From contig NZ_JAUTWS010000005.1 in NCBI RefSeq assembly GCF_030657435.1, forward strand, positions 62,001 through 126,000: a DNA stretch of 64,000 bases, read 5' to 3'. Below, in pieces: positions 35,777-44,289 of the stretch. The translations under genes and the position numbers were made by a program. The first letter of the stretch is position 1. Each line of letters opens with the position of its first letter. The DNA is from Paracraurococcus lichenis. Its GTDB lineage: Bacteria > Pseudomonadota > Alphaproteobacteria > Acetobacterales > Acetobacteraceae. The notes under the pieces were generated by a model. The model did no database searches, had not been told where the DNA came from, and saw only the letters and a list, made by a program, of their open reading frames with translations.

Positions 35777-38179
35777 ATGACCCTGTCGCAGGCCAACCGG
35801 ATCACCCTGCCCGCCCTCGTGCCGGAGCGCCGGCTCGTCGCCATCCTGCATGCCGACATGGTCGGCTACTCCCGGCTCATGGAAAGCGACGAGGCCGGCA
35901 CCCTCGCCGCCCTCCGCGCCGTGCGGGACGAGATCCTCCCGCCCCTCGTCGCCGCGGGCCAGGGCAGGATCGTCGGCACCGCCGGGGACAGCATCCTGGC
36001 CGTCTTCGGCAGCGTCACCGCCGCCGTGCGCTGCGCCGTCGCCCTGCAGCAGGCGCTGGCAACGCGCCCCGCGCCGTCGCCGGACCGTGCCATCCGCTAC
36101 CGCATCGGCGTCGATCTCGACGACGTCATGGCGGATGGCGCCGATGTCCAGGGGCAGGGCGTGAATGTCGCGGCGCGGCTGCAGGCGATCTGCCCACCCG
36201 GCCGGGTCTGCGTCTCCCGCGCGGTCCGCGACCGGGTGCGGGACCGTGCGGAATTCCGGCTCGAGCCGCTGGGCGCCCAGGCGCTGAGGAACATCGCCCG
36301 CCCGGTCGAGGCCTTCCTCGTCCATCCCGCCGCCGGGCCGGCGCCGCGCTGGCGGGCACTGCTCCGCCGCGTGCCGCGGCCGCGCCGCCTCGGCGCCCTC
36401 GCCGCTGCGGCGCTCGCGGCCCTGCTGCTCTACCTCGCGCCGCTCGACCTGCGGCGGCAGGACCTGGTGCAGGGCGCGGCGGCCCTGCCCGACTTCAGCA
36501 TCCACAAGGCGCCGCGGCTCTCCCTCGTCGTCCTGCCCTTCGCCAATCTCAGCGGCGACGCGGCGCAGGACTACCTGGCCGATGCGGTGACGGAGGATCT
36601 TACCACCGACCTGTCGCGCCTGCGCGGCGCCTTCGTCGTCGCACGCGGCTCCGCCTTCACCTATCCGCGGCAGGAGCTCGATGTCCGCGCCGTCGGCAAC
36701 CAGCTCGGCGTGCGCTACGTCGTCCAGGGCAGCATCCGGCGGCTCGACGGCATCGTCCGCGTCAACGCCCGCCTGGTCTCGACCGAGACGGGCCGGGAGC
36801 TGTGGTCGGAGCGCTTCGACCAGGAGATGGGCGACCTGGCGCGCGGCCAGGACGACATCGTGCGCCGCATCGCGCTCGCCCTGCACACCGAGCTGGTGAC
36901 GGCCGAGGGCGAGCGCAGCCTGCGCGAGCGGCCGAGCGACCCGGACGCCTTCGACCTCATGCTGCGCGCCCGCTCCCTGATGGCGCGCGCCCAGAACAAG
37001 GAGCGGGTGACGGCCGCGCTCGCCCTCTACGAGCGTGCGCTCTCGATCGCCCCGAACTCGGTCGCGGCCATGGTCGGGCTCGGCAATCTGCTGATCTACG
37101 AATGGGTTGCCCTGTCGGATGGCCGGCCGGCTGCCTTCCGCCGCGCGCGGGAGCTTCTGACGGCCGCCGAGCAGCGTGAGCCGCGCGCGCTCGACGTGCT
37201 CAGCCTGCGCGCTTATGTGCTGCGCGCCGAGGGACGCTGGGAGGAGGCGATCGCCGCCTACCAGCGGGTCATCGAGCTCGACCCGAACGCCTCCATCGCC
37301 TATGGCCAGATCGCGCTGTGCCGGATGTTCCTCGGCCAGCCGGAGGCGGCGGTGCCGCTGTTGCGGGAGTCGATACGCCGCAACCCCCGCAGCAACACCA
37401 TCCACCAGCGTTACGCCATCATGGGCCTGGCACTGCTGCGCATGCGCCAGCCGGCGGATGCCGCGGTCTGGCTGCGCCGCGCCGTGGAGGAGAATCCGGC
37501 GCGGGAGGAGCGATCCTCGCTCGTGGCGCGCACCGCCCTCGCCAGCGCGTTCGGCCATCTCGGCCGCACGGCCGAGGCGGGGCGGGAACTGGCGACGGTG
37601 CTGGCCATGGATCCCTGGCTGACGGCGCGGCGATACGAATCCCGGCCGGCCTCCACCTCCCCCTTCGTCGCGCAGCAGCACTACGTGGCGGAGGGGCTGC
37701 GCCTCGCCGGCCTGCGCGACCATGTCGAGGAGGATGCGCCGGGCCCGGAGGTCTCGGATGGGGCGCTGCTGGCGGACCGGCTGCGCCGCATGCCGCGGCA
37801 GGTGCCGGGGGCGCGGACCATCGGCACGGCGGACCTGCAACGCGCCATGGCGGAGGAGCCGGTGGTGCTGCTCGACCTCAACCCGAACGGAGTGGCGCTG
37901 CCCGGCGCGGTGTTGCTGCCCTGGGGCCCCTTCCTCGGCGGCAGCCTGGAGGACGAGGTGCAGCAGCGCCTCCGCAGCCGCATGCAGGTGCTGACCGGGG
38001 GCGACCTGGCCAGGCCGGTGGTGGTCGTGGCGTGGAACGCCGACAGCATCTCGGCGCACAACCTCGTCCTGCGCCTCCTTTCGCTCGGCCATGCCGATGT
38101 GCGCTGGTACCGCGACGGCAAGGAACTGTGGGAGGCGCGCGGCCTGCCGGAAGTCGAGGCGAAGCCGCAGGAATTGTAA
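35777..38179 (+). CDS. Class III adenylate/guanylate cyclase - TolB-like - TPR - rhodanese-like fusion
   Basis: An 800-residue protein with four parts. Residues about 18-185 form a class III cyclase domain: metal aspartates in HADMVGYSRLM (D27) and TAGDSILAVFG (D71), and transition-state residues in GQGVNVAARL (N130, R134). A single membrane helix spans about 204-223. Residues about 245-375 are the TolB N-terminal-like domain that follows the cyclase in many alphaproteobacterial homologues (SLVVLPFANLSGD, GVRYVVQGSIRR). TPR-like helices fill about 390-620. Residues about 672-790 look like a rhodanese domain (VVLLDLNPNGVALPGAVLLP, LLSLGHADVRWYRDGKELWE), but the active-site cysteine position reads W753 in VVVVAWNADS, so it should be catalytically dead. 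The sequence predicts a membrane-anchored cyclic-nucleotide signalling protein. ATG 35777 was chosen for the domain start; the upstream open frame is not protein-like. Confidence 0.85.
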   Translation: MTLSQANRITLPALVPERRLVAILHADMVGYSRLMESDEAGTLAALRAVRDEILPPLVAAGQGRIVGTAGDSILAVFGSVTAAVRCAVALQQALATRPAPSPDRAIRYRIGVDLDDVMADGADVQGQGVNVAARLQAICPPGRVCVSRAVRDRVRDRAEFRLEPLGAQALRNIARPVEAFLVHPAAGPAPRWRALLRRVPRPRRLGALAAAALAALLLYLAPLDLRRQDLVQGAAALPDFSIHKAPRLSLVVLPFANLSGDAAQDYLADAVTEDLTTDLSRLRGAFVVARGSAFTYPRQELDVRAVGNQLGVRYVVQGSIRRLDGIVRVNARLVSTETGRELWSERFDQEMGDLARGQDDIVRRIALALHTELVTAEGERSLRERPSDPDAFDLMLRARSLMARAQNKERVTAALALYERALSIAPNSVAAMVGLGNLLIYEWVALSDGRPAAFRRARELLTAAEQREPRALDVLSLRAYVLRAEGRWEEAIAAYQRVIELDPNASIAYGQIALCRMFLGQPEAAVPLLRESIRRNPRSNTIHQRYAIMGLALLRMRQPADAAVWLRRAVEENPAREERSSLVARTALASAFGHLGRTAEAGRELATVLAMDPWLTARRYESRPASTSPFVAQQHYVAEGLRLAGLRDHVEEDAPGPEVSDGALLADRLRRMPRQVPGARTIGTADLQRAMAEEPVVLLDLNPNGVALPGAVLLPWGPFLGGSLEDEVQQRLRSRMQVLTGGDLARPVVVVAWNADSISAHNLVLRLLSLGHADVRWYRDGKELWEARGLPEVEAKPQEL

Positions 38180-38198
38180 GGCGCCCGCCGGGCTGGCC

Positions 38199-38240
38199 GC
38201 TGCAGACCTCCGCGCCTCGCAACGCTCCGGTCATCGGCCC
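38199..38240. repeat. Partial unit of the intergenic repeat family
   Basis: The stretch starting CGCTGCAGACCTCCG and ending CCGGTCATCGGCCC mirrors the core of the full unit immediately downstream (CGCTTCAGACCTCCG ... CGGTCATCGGCG). It is a diverged or truncated tandem copy. Confidence 0.55.
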
Positions 38241-38241
38241 A

Positions 38242-38340
38242 CCTTGTATGTTGGGCGAGCCGCTTCAGACCTCCGGGCCATCCGTGACACCCCACGAAGC
38301 GTCGCTTCGTGGGACCCCTTCGGTCATCGGCGCGCCTCAG
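38242..38340. repeat. Intergenic repeat, copy A (99 bp, with nested palindrome)
   Basis: Shares CCTTGTATGTTGGGCGAGCC, then TTCAGACCTCCGGGCCATCC, then CCCTTCGGTCATCGGCGCGC with copy B at 57223-57291. Copy A carries about 30 extra bases between the last two blocks, containing a perfect 10-bp stem (CCCACGAAGC at 38291-38300, GCTTCGTGGG at 38304-38313) with a GTC loop. A further 7-bp hairpin (38346-38361) lies just outside. It sits between two convergent genes (cyclase and Bug), so it may contribute to transcription termination. The 38180-38451 gap holds nothing else I can recognise. Confidence 0.85.
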
Positions 38341-38451
38341 TCCGCCCAGCATGAATGCTGGCCGGTATGGCTCATTGTTCGGCACGCAGCCGCCACACCG
38401 ATCCTGCACGCGATACCGGTCGGCACACGTCACGGCTTCTGCCGGCCGGCG

Positions 38452-39450
38452 TCAATCCACCTGCGCCCCCGCTGCCCGGATCACCGGCGCGAAGGCGCGC
38501 TCCTCCGCCGCGCGGAAGGCGGCGAATTCCTCCGGGTCGGCCGGCCAGACCGTCGCGCCGTTCTCCTCGAAGCGCGCCCGCAGGTCCGGGCCCTCCAGCG
38601 CCTGGCGGGTGAGCCGGGCGATGCGCTGGACCATCGGCGGCGGCAGGCCGGCGGGCGCCATCACGCCCGCCCAGGAGGTGATCTCGAAGCCCGGCAGGAA
38701 CTCCGCCATGGTCGGGATCTCCGGCGCCTGCGGGCTGCGCTGCGCGCCGGTCACCGCCAGGGCGCGGACCTTGCCCTCCCGCGCCTCGGCGAGCGCCTGC
38801 GGGATGTTGTCGAAGATCATGTGCACCCGCCCACCCAGCAGGTCGACATGCGCCGGCGCGCCGCCGCGATAGGGGACATGGATCATGTCGAGTCCGGCCA
38901 TGGCGGCGAATTTGGCACCCGAGAGATGCACCGTGGTGCCGGAGCCGGAGGAGGCATAGCTGTACTGGCCGGGACTGGCCTTCACCAGCGCGATCAGTTC
39001 CGGCACGGTCCGCGCCGGCACGTCGTTGTTCACCACCAGCAGGTTGGGCAGCTTCCAGAGCCCGCCGAGCCAGGTGAAGTCCTTCGTCACGTCGAAGGGA
39101 AGCTTGCGGTAGAGCGTCGGCCCGATGGCGAGCGGCGCGACCGAGGCAAGGCCGATGGTGCGGCCGTCCGGCGTCGCGCGGGCAATCGCCTCCGTGCCGA
39201 TATTGCCGGCCGAACCGCTGCGGTTCTCCACCACGAACTGCTCGCCGGTCACCTCCGACATCCGCTGGCACCAGATGCGGGAGAGGATGTCGGTGCCGCC
39301 GCCGGGCGGGAAGATGCCGATGAAGCGGATGGGCCCGGCCGGCCACTGGGCCTGCGCCACCGCCGGCGCGGCCAGCAGCGCGACCCCCGCCCCCAGCGCG
39401 GCACGGCGCGTCATCCCCCGCGCCCGCATCGGCGCATCCGTCCCGGCCAT
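38452..39450 (-). CDS. Bug-family (tripartite tricarboxylate transporter) substrate-binding protein
   Basis: A 332-residue periplasmic receptor. The leader [20 protein letters not shown] carries twin arginines, and is followed by WPAGPIRFIGIFPPGGGTDI. ASSGSGTTVHLSGAKF and VPYRGGAPAHVDLLGG form the ligand pocket as in other Bug proteins. I chose ATG 39450 because AGGGGAGGGA precedes it; ATG 39429 and 39414 are alternatives nearer the leader. It is strongly similar to the receptor at 34547 over its length (shared FVVENRSGS, KDFT and HVPYRG blocks), suggesting duplication around the cyclase gene. It is divergent from a third Bug gene, with 131 bp between starts. Confidence 0.9.
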   Translation of the reverse strand: MAGTDAPMRARGMTRRAALGAGVALLAAPAVAQAQWPAGPIRFIGIFPPGGGTDILSRIWCQRMSEVTGEQFVVENRSGSAGNIGTEAIARATPDGRTIGLASVAPLAIGPTLYRKLPFDVTKDFTWLGGLWKLPNLLVVNNDVPARTVPELIALVKASPGQYSYASSGSGTTVHLSGAKFAAMAGLDMIHVPYRGGAPAHVDLLGGRVHMIFDNIPQALAEAREGKVRALAVTGAQRSPQAPEIPTMAEFLPGFEITSWAGVMAPAGLPPPMVQRIARLTRQALEGPDLRARFEENGATVWPADPEEFAAFRAAEERAFAPVIRAAGAQVD

Positions 39451-39581
39451 GCCGTCCCTCCCCTGTCCCGCCGGCTCGATGCCGGTCTCGCCTAGCCATG
39501 TCGGACGACCGTCCCGGCTTGGCAAGAGCCGCGGAAACCGGCAGCAATTCGAACCAGAAGAAGAACCCGAGGAGCCCGTCC

Positions 39582-40568
39582 ATGTCCCCACGCCCGACCG
39601 GGCGGCGGCCGCTGCTCGCGGCCGGACTCGCCGCGCTCGCCGCCCCTGCCCTCGCGCAAGCCCGCTGGCAGCCGGAGCGGCCGGTGCGCTGGATCGTCGC
39701 CTATCCCGCCGGCGGCGGCTCGGACATGCTGGCGCGGCTGATCGGGGCGGAACTGGCCAAGGGCCTCGGCCAGCCCGTGGTGATCGAGAACCGGCCGGGC
39801 GCCGGCGCGACGCTCGGCGCCGATGCGGCGGCCAAGGCGGCGCCAGATGGCCACACGCTGTTCAGCGGCGACAGCGGCGCGATGATGAACAACATCGCGC
39901 TGTTCCGGCGGCTGCCCTACGACCCGGTGAAGGATTTCCGCGGCGTCGGCCTCTTCGCCGATTTCCCGCTGGTCGTGGCGGTGCCGGCGGCCTCGAGGCA
40001 CCGCAGCATCGCCGCCTACATCGCCGCGGCGAGGGCCGCGCCCGGCGCCATCGCCTGCGGCACGCCCGGCATCGGCTCGCCGCACCACATGGCCGTCGAG
40101 CGCTTCCAGAAGGAGGCGGCGATCCAGCTCAACCTCATCCCCTATCGCGGCGGCGCGCCGGGGGTGAACGACCTGCTGGCCGGCACGCTGGAGAGCATGA
40201 TGGTCGACATCGCTTCGGCCGGCGGGGCGATCAAGGGCGGGCAGGTGCGCGCCCTGGCGACGACGATGACGGAGCGCTGGCGCACCCTGCCTGATGTGCC
40301 GACGCTGCGGGAGGCGGGGCTCGCCGACTACCGTGCGCCGGTCTGGATGGGGCTGGTGGTGCCCGCCGCGACGCCGGAGCCCGTCGTGCAACGCCTCGGC
40401 GAGGCGCTGGCGCAGGTGATGGCCACGCCCGCCATCCGCAACCGCATGATCGAGATCGGCGTCGAGCCGCTGAGCTCGACGCCTGCGGAGTTCGACGCCT
40501 TGATGGCGAAGGACCGGACCTACTGGGTGCCGCTGATCCGCGAGCTGGGCATCACGCTGGAGGGCTGA
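39582..40568 (+). CDS. Bug-family substrate-binding protein coupled to a P450 gene
   Basis: A 328-residue periplasmic receptor. The leader RRPLLAAGLAALAAPALAQA has twin arginines; WIVAYPAGGGSDMLARLIG and IPYRGGAPGVNDLLAG are Bug signatures. It is less similar to the two other Bug proteins in the window than they are to each other. ATG 39582 has a GAGGAG Shine-Dalgarno. Only 2 bp separate its stop from the start of the P450 gene, so the two are almost certainly one transcript. That pairing suggests the receptor delivers the P450 substrate or a relative, possibly an aromatic acid. No TctA/TctB genes are nearby. Confidence 0.9.
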   Translation: MSPRPTGRRPLLAAGLAALAAPALAQARWQPERPVRWIVAYPAGGGSDMLARLIGAELAKGLGQPVVIENRPGAGATLGADAAAKAAPDGHTLFSGDSGAMMNNIALFRRLPYDPVKDFRGVGLFADFPLVVAVPAASRHRSIAAYIAAARAAPGAIACGTPGIGSPHHMAVERFQKEAAIQLNLIPYRGGAPGVNDLLAGTLESMMVDIASAGGAIKGGQVRALATTMTERWRTLPDVPTLREAGLADYRAPVWMGLVVPAATPEPVVQRLGEALAQVMATPAIRNRMIEIGVEPLSSTPAEFDALMAKDRTYWVPLIRELGITLEG

Positions 40569-40570
40569 GC

Positions 40571-41755
40571 ATGGCCATTCCCGAGAGCGACATCGACCCC
40601 TTCTGCGCCGCCTTCTTCGAGGACCCGCATCCCGCGCAGGAGGCGCTGCGCGAGGCCGGGCCGGTGGTGCGGCTGACCCGCTACGGCGTGCTGGCCGTCG
40701 CGCGGCATGCCGAGGTGAAGGCGGTGCTGGACGACTGGCAGGCCTTCTCCTCGGCCCGCGGCGTCGGCATCCAGGACTTCGCGAAGGAGAAGCCGGCGCG
40801 GCCGCCCTCAATCGTGCTGGAGACCGACCCGCCGCTGCACGACCGCACCCGCAAGGTGCAGGCGCGGGTGCTCTCGCCGGCGGCGATCGCGGCGCTGCGG
40901 GAGCCCTTCACGGCGGCGGCCGAGGCGCTGGTGGAGGGACTGGTCGAAAGACGGGAGTTCGACGCCATCCCGGACCTGGCCGAGGCCTATCCGCTGGAGG
41001 TCTTCCCCGACGCCATGGGCATGCCGCGCGGCAACCGCCGGCACCTGCTGCCCTGGGGCAACCTGGTCTTCAACAGCTTCGGCCCGGCCAACGATTACCT
41101 GGCGCAGGCGATCGAGGGCGCGAAGGAGGCGACCCCCTGGGTCTTCGAGCAGTCGAAGCGGGAGAATCTTTCCGCGGGTGGCTTCGGCGCCGGGATCCAT
41201 GCGGCGGCCGACGTCGGTGAACTGACGCCGGCGGAGACGCCGCAGGTGGTGCGCTCGGTCCTGACCGCTGGCGTGGACACCACGGTCAGCGGCATCGGCG
41301 CGGCGGTCTATTGCCTCGCGCGCTATCCCGGGCAGTTCGCCCGGCTGCGCGCCGACCCGACGCTGGCGCGCAATGCCTTCGAGGAGGCGGTCCGCTACGA
41401 GAGCCCGGTGCAGACCTTCTTCCGCACGGCGACGCGCGATGTCGATCTCGGCGGCGCGGCGGTCCCGGAGGGCTCGAAGGTGCTTATGTTCCTCGGCGCC
41501 GCCAACCGCGACCCGCGGAGATGGGAGCGGCCGGACGAGTACGATATCGGCCGCCGCACGCCAGGGCATGTCGGCTTCGGCAGCGGCATCCATGCCTGCG
41601 TCGGCATGGCGCTGGCGCGGCTGGAGGGCGAATGCGTGCTGGCCGCCCTGGCGCGGCGCGTCGCGCGCGTCGAGATCACCGGTACGCCGCGGCGCCGCTA
41701 CAACAACACGCTGCGCGGCCTCTCGAGCCTGCCAGTCCGCCTGCACGCAGCGTGA
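40571..41755 (+). CDS. Cytochrome P450, CYP199A-like (para-substituted benzoate oxidase)
   Basis: A 394-residue soluble bacterial P450. The I-helix oxygen-activation motif TAGVDTTVSG, the K-helix EEAVRYESP (ExxR) and the heme loop FGSGIHACVGMALAR (cysteine 343) are all intact. Blocks such as FPDAMGM, GNLVFNSFGP, GIGAAVYCLARYPGQ, SPVQTFFRTATRDV and NNTLRGLSSLPV closely resemble, from memory, the CYP199A enzymes that O-demethylate 4-methoxybenzoate. Its reaction would be NADH-dependent oxidation of a para-substituted benzoate in the cytoplasm. It needs a ferredoxin and reductase; neither is adjacent. It is co-transcribed with the Bug receptor upstream and ends just before a convergent terminator region. 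Confidence 0.88.
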   Translation: MAIPESDIDPFCAAFFEDPHPAQEALREAGPVVRLTRYGVLAVARHAEVKAVLDDWQAFSSARGVGIQDFAKEKPARPPSIVLETDPPLHDRTRKVQARVLSPAAIAALREPFTAAAEALVEGLVERREFDAIPDLAEAYPLEVFPDAMGMPRGNRRHLLPWGNLVFNSFGPANDYLAQAIEGAKEATPWVFEQSKRENLSAGGFGAGIHAAADVGELTPAETPQVVRSVLTAGVDTTVSGIGAAVYCLARYPGQFARLRADPTLARNAFEEAVRYESPVQTFFRTATRDVDLGGAAVPEGSKVLMFLGAANRDPRRWERPDEYDIGRRTPGHVGFGSGIHACVGMALARLEGECVLAALARRVARVEITGTPRRRYNNTLRGLSSLPVRLHAA

Positions 41756-41772
41756 TATTTGAAGGGGGGTCT

Positions 41773-41821
41773 CGAAGGGGGACTTCGCCCCCTTCGCGGG
41801 GTCCGGGGCAGCGCCCCGGGA
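41773..41821. terminator. Paired hairpins between convergent P450 and lptM genes
   Basis: CGAAGGGGG (41773-41781) pairs perfectly with CCCCCTTCG (41788-41796) around ACTTCG. A second stem follows, with GGGGC (41805-41809) and GCCCC (41813-41817) extended outward with one bulge. Position between two converging genes suggests a bidirectional terminator. Confidence 0.6.
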
Positions 41822-41826
41822 CTGTT

Positions 41827-41991
41827 TCAGCGCGCCGGCGGCTGGGCCTGCGGCGCCGGCTGCGGCTCGTAGTGCGGATAGCCCCGCGGGTAGATCACCG
41901 CCTCCTTCGGCCCGGGCACGCGCGGCGGGCCGGCGCGGCCGCAGGCGGCGAGGGTGCCGAGCGCGAGCAGGACCAGCAGCAGCCGGGTCAC
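41827..41991 (-). CDS. lptM: Small outer-membrane lipoprotein LptM
   Basis: A 54-residue lipoprotein. A hydrophobic leader ([17 protein letters not shown]) ends in a lipobox LAAC, so Cys17 would be lipidated. The following GRAGPPRVP matches the CGxxGPxxxP motif of LptM (YifL), which assists maturation of the LPS translocon LptD. The tail is Pro/Gln-rich. It begins with GTG overlapping the argH stop (GTGA), so it is translationally coupled to argH. In relatives it commonly lies between argH and lysA; here lysA has been moved 8.7 kb away by the accessory block. Confidence 0.85.
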   Translation of the reverse strand: MTRLLLVLLALGTLAACGRAGPPRVPGPKEAVIYPRGYPHYEPQPAPQAQPPAR

Positions 41992-43370
41992 GCCAGGCGC
42001 TCCCGCCACTCGGTCGCCATGCGCCGGACATTCTCCGGCGCCGTGCCGCCGTAGGAGGTGCGGGAGGCGACCGAGGCCTGCACGGTCAGCACGCCGTAGA
42101 TGCCTTCGGTGATCCGCGGCTCCTCCGCCTGCATCTCGGCGAGCGTCAGGCCCGCCAGGTTGGTGCCCTTCGCCTCGGCCTTCGCCACCAGCCGGCCCGT
42201 CACGTGGTGCGCGTCGCGGAAGGGCATGCGCAGCTCCCGCACCAGCCAATCCGCCAGGTCGGTCGCGGTGGAGAAGCCGGCGCCCGCCGCCGCCTCCAGC
42301 CGCGCCACATCGGGCTGCATGTCCCGCACCATGCCGGCGACGGCGGCGAGGCAGAGCGTCAGGTTCTCGGCGGCGTCGAAGATGCCTTCCTTGTCCTCCT
42401 GCATGTCCTTGAAATAGGTCAGCGCCAGGCCCTTCAGCACCGTCAGCAGGCCGACAAGGGCACCGGTGATGCGGCCGGTCTTGCCGCGCACCAATTCCGC
42501 TGCGTCGGGGTTGCGCTTCTGCGGCATGATGGAGGAGCCGGTGGTGAAGGCGTCCGAGAGCTTGACGAAGCCGAAATAGGGGTTGGTCCAGATCACCACC
42601 TCCTCGGCGAAGCGGGAGAGGTGCGTCGCGCACATGGCGCAGGCGAAGAGGAACTCAGCGGCGAAGTCGCGGGAGGCGACGCTGTCGAGGCTGTTGCGCG
42701 TCGGCCCGTCGAAGCCGAGCGCCTGCGCCGTCATGTGCCGATCGATGGGGAAACCGGTGCCGGCCAGCGCCGCAGCGCCGAGCGGGCTCTGGTTCATTCG
42801 GGCGCGGCAGTCCCGCAGGCGCGAGAGGTCGCGCGAGAGCATCTCGACATAGGCCAGCAGGTGGTGGCCGAGGGTGACGGGCTGCGCCGGCTGCAGGTGG
42901 GTGAAGCCGGGCATGACGGTCGCGGCATGCTCCTCGGCACGGGCGACGAGGGCGCGCATCACGTCCTCGACCTGGCCGGAGAGGCCGTCGATGGCGTCCC
43001 GCACCCAGAGCCGCACGTCGAGCGCCACCTGGTCGTTGCGGCTGCGGCCGGTATGCAGCCGCTTGCCGGCTTCCCCGATCGCCTGGGTCAGCCGCGCCTC
43101 GATGTTCATGTGGATGTCCTCGAGGCCCTCGTCCCAGGGGAACTCCCCGGCCTCGATGCGCTTGCCGATGACGGCGAGCCCCTCGCGGATCGCGGCCTCG
43201 TCCTCGGCGCCGATGATCCCCACATGCGCCAGCATGGCGGCATGGGCGAGGCTCCCTCGGATGTCCTGGCGCCACAGCTTGCGGTCGAAGCCGATCGAGG
43301 CATTGATCGCCTGCATGATGGCCGAGGGACCGGCGGCGAAGCGACCGCCCCATTGGAGGTTCTGCGACAC
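41988..43370 (-). CDS. argH: Argininosuccinate lyase
   Basis: A 460-residue enzyme cleaving argininosuccinate to arginine and fumarate, the last step of arginine synthesis. It carries the fumarase/aspartase superfamily signature [27 protein letters not shown] and [18 protein letters not shown] chose GTG 43370, which gives the conserved start [14 protein letters not shown]. The open frame runs further upstream, but into the divergent tlpA gene. Its 3' end overlaps lptM by 4 bp. Its start is separated by a single base from the start of divergent tlpA, so promoter and ribosome site must lie inside tlpA coding DNA. Confidence 0.96.
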   Translation of the reverse strand: MSQNLQWGGRFAAGPSAIMQAINASIGFDRKLWRQDIRGSLAHAAMLAHVGIIGAEDEAAIREGLAVIGKRIEAGEFPWDEGLEDIHMNIEARLTQAIGEAGKRLHTGRSRNDQVALDVRLWVRDAIDGLSGQVEDVMRALVARAEEHAATVMPGFTHLQPAQPVTLGHHLLAYVEMLSRDLSRLRDCRARMNQSPLGAAALAGTGFPIDRHMTAQALGFDGPTRNSLDSVASRDFAAEFLFACAMCATHLSRFAEEVVIWTNPYFGFVKLSDAFTTGSSIMPQKRNPDAAELVRGKTGRITGALVGLLTVLKGLALTYFKDMQEDKEGIFDAAENLTLCLAAVAGMVRDMQPDVARLEAAAGAGFSTATDLADWLVRELRMPFRDAHHVTGRLVAKAEAKGTNLAGLTLAEMQAEEPRITEGIYGVLTVQASVASRTSYGGTAPENVRRMATEWRERLA

Positions 43371-43371
43371 G

Positions 43372-43956
43372 ATGGTGGACCTTTCCGGCCTTTCGACGCC
43401 CCGCCGGGGGCTGCTGCTGGCGGCCGGGACCCTAGCCGCCGCGCCCTCCCTGCGCCAAGCCCGGGCGGCGGGCAGCCTGGGCAGGCTGACCGAGGGTGCG
43501 CCGAAGCCGCTGCCCGACTTCATCTTCACCGATGCCGAAGGGGCGGAGCACCGCGTGGCCGATTTCCCGGGCCAGGGGCTGCTGATCAATCTCTGGGCCA
43601 CGTGGTGCGTGCCCTGCGTGGCGGAGATGCCCTCCCTCGACCGCGCCCAGGCGGTGCTGAAGCAGGAGGGGATCCTGGTCCTCGCCCTCTCCTCCGACCG
43701 CGGCGGCCGCAGCGCGGTGGAGCCCTTCTACCGCGAGCGGAAGATCGAGCGCCTCGGCCTCTGGCTCGACCCGAAGGGCGCGGCAGGCCGGGCGCTCGGC
43801 GTGCGGGGCCTGCCGACGACGGTGGTGGTGGACCGGGAGGGGCGGGAGCGCGCGCGGCTGGAGGGCGAGGCGGCCTGGGACACGGCGCCGATGCTGGACG
43901 CGGTGCGCCGCCTGATCGGCCCGGCGTCGGCGCCGCCAGACCAGACGAAGACCTGA
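43372..43956 (+). CDS. tlpA: TlpA-like thiol:disulfide reductase (exported thioredoxin fold)
   Basis: A 194-residue protein with an N-terminal leader ([19 protein letters not shown], twin arginines followed by a hydrophobic stretch) and a thioredoxin-fold domain. The active site [15 protein letters not shown] and the [11 protein letters not shown] cis-proline segment are present. TlpA proteins act in the periplasm, reducing cysteines during cytochrome oxidase assembly or cytochrome c maturation. ATG 43372 has GGAGG 11 bases upstream, which lies within the argH coding sequence. The argH-tlpA divergent pair is common in alphaproteobacteria, but the 1-bp spacing here is extreme. Confidence 0.88.
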   Translation: MVDLSGLSTPRRGLLLAAGTLAAAPSLRQARAAGSLGRLTEGAPKPLPDFIFTDAEGAEHRVADFPGQGLLINLWATWCVPCVAEMPSLDRAQAVLKQEGILVLALSSDRGGRSAVEPFYRERKIERLGLWLDPKGAAGRALGVRGLPTTVVVDREGRERARLEGEAAWDTAPMLDAVRRLIGPASAPPDQTKT

Positions 43957-43964
43957 GCGCCGCG

Positions 43965-44249
43965 TCAGGCGGGCCCGGGCGGCGGCGCCTGCCCGTCCGC
44001 GCCGCCGGCGGCGGGCAGGACGATATCGCGGGCGCGGGCGAAGGCGCGCGGGTATTCCCGGGCGATCTCCGCCTGCAGGCGGGCCGAGTCGGCAATGGGC
44101 AGCATGCGCAGCGTCATCTGCGTGACGAAGCCCATCACCGCCGGCCCCGCCTTGACGAAGAACTCCCCAGGATCGGGCAGGTGCCGCGCCGCCGCGACCA
44201 ATGTCTCCGTGAGGACGTCACAGACCTCGCTGTCCCCGCAGGTCATCAT
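43965..44249 (-). CDS. Hypothetical small protein
   Basis: A 94-residue open frame starting at one of two adjacent ATGs (44249 or 44246). The sequence contains a helical stretch with DPGEFFVKAG, GFVTQMTLRML and LQAEIAREYPRAFARARDI, and a Pro/Gly-rich tail. Codon use is as GC-biased as in neighbouring genes, which supports coding. No signal peptide or known domain is recognised. Its stop is 8 bp from the convergent tlpA stop. Its upstream side opens onto a low-GC patch, so its promoter would lie there. Confidence 0.5.
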   Translation of the reverse strand: MMTCGDSEVCDVLTETLVAAARHLPDPGEFFVKAGPAVMGFVTQMTLRMLPIADSARLQAEIAREYPRAFARARDIVLPAAGGADGQAPPPGPA

Positions 44250-44289
44250 CCGCCGCCGCCCCGACCTGTCCCGCCCGGCCAATCCGGTG

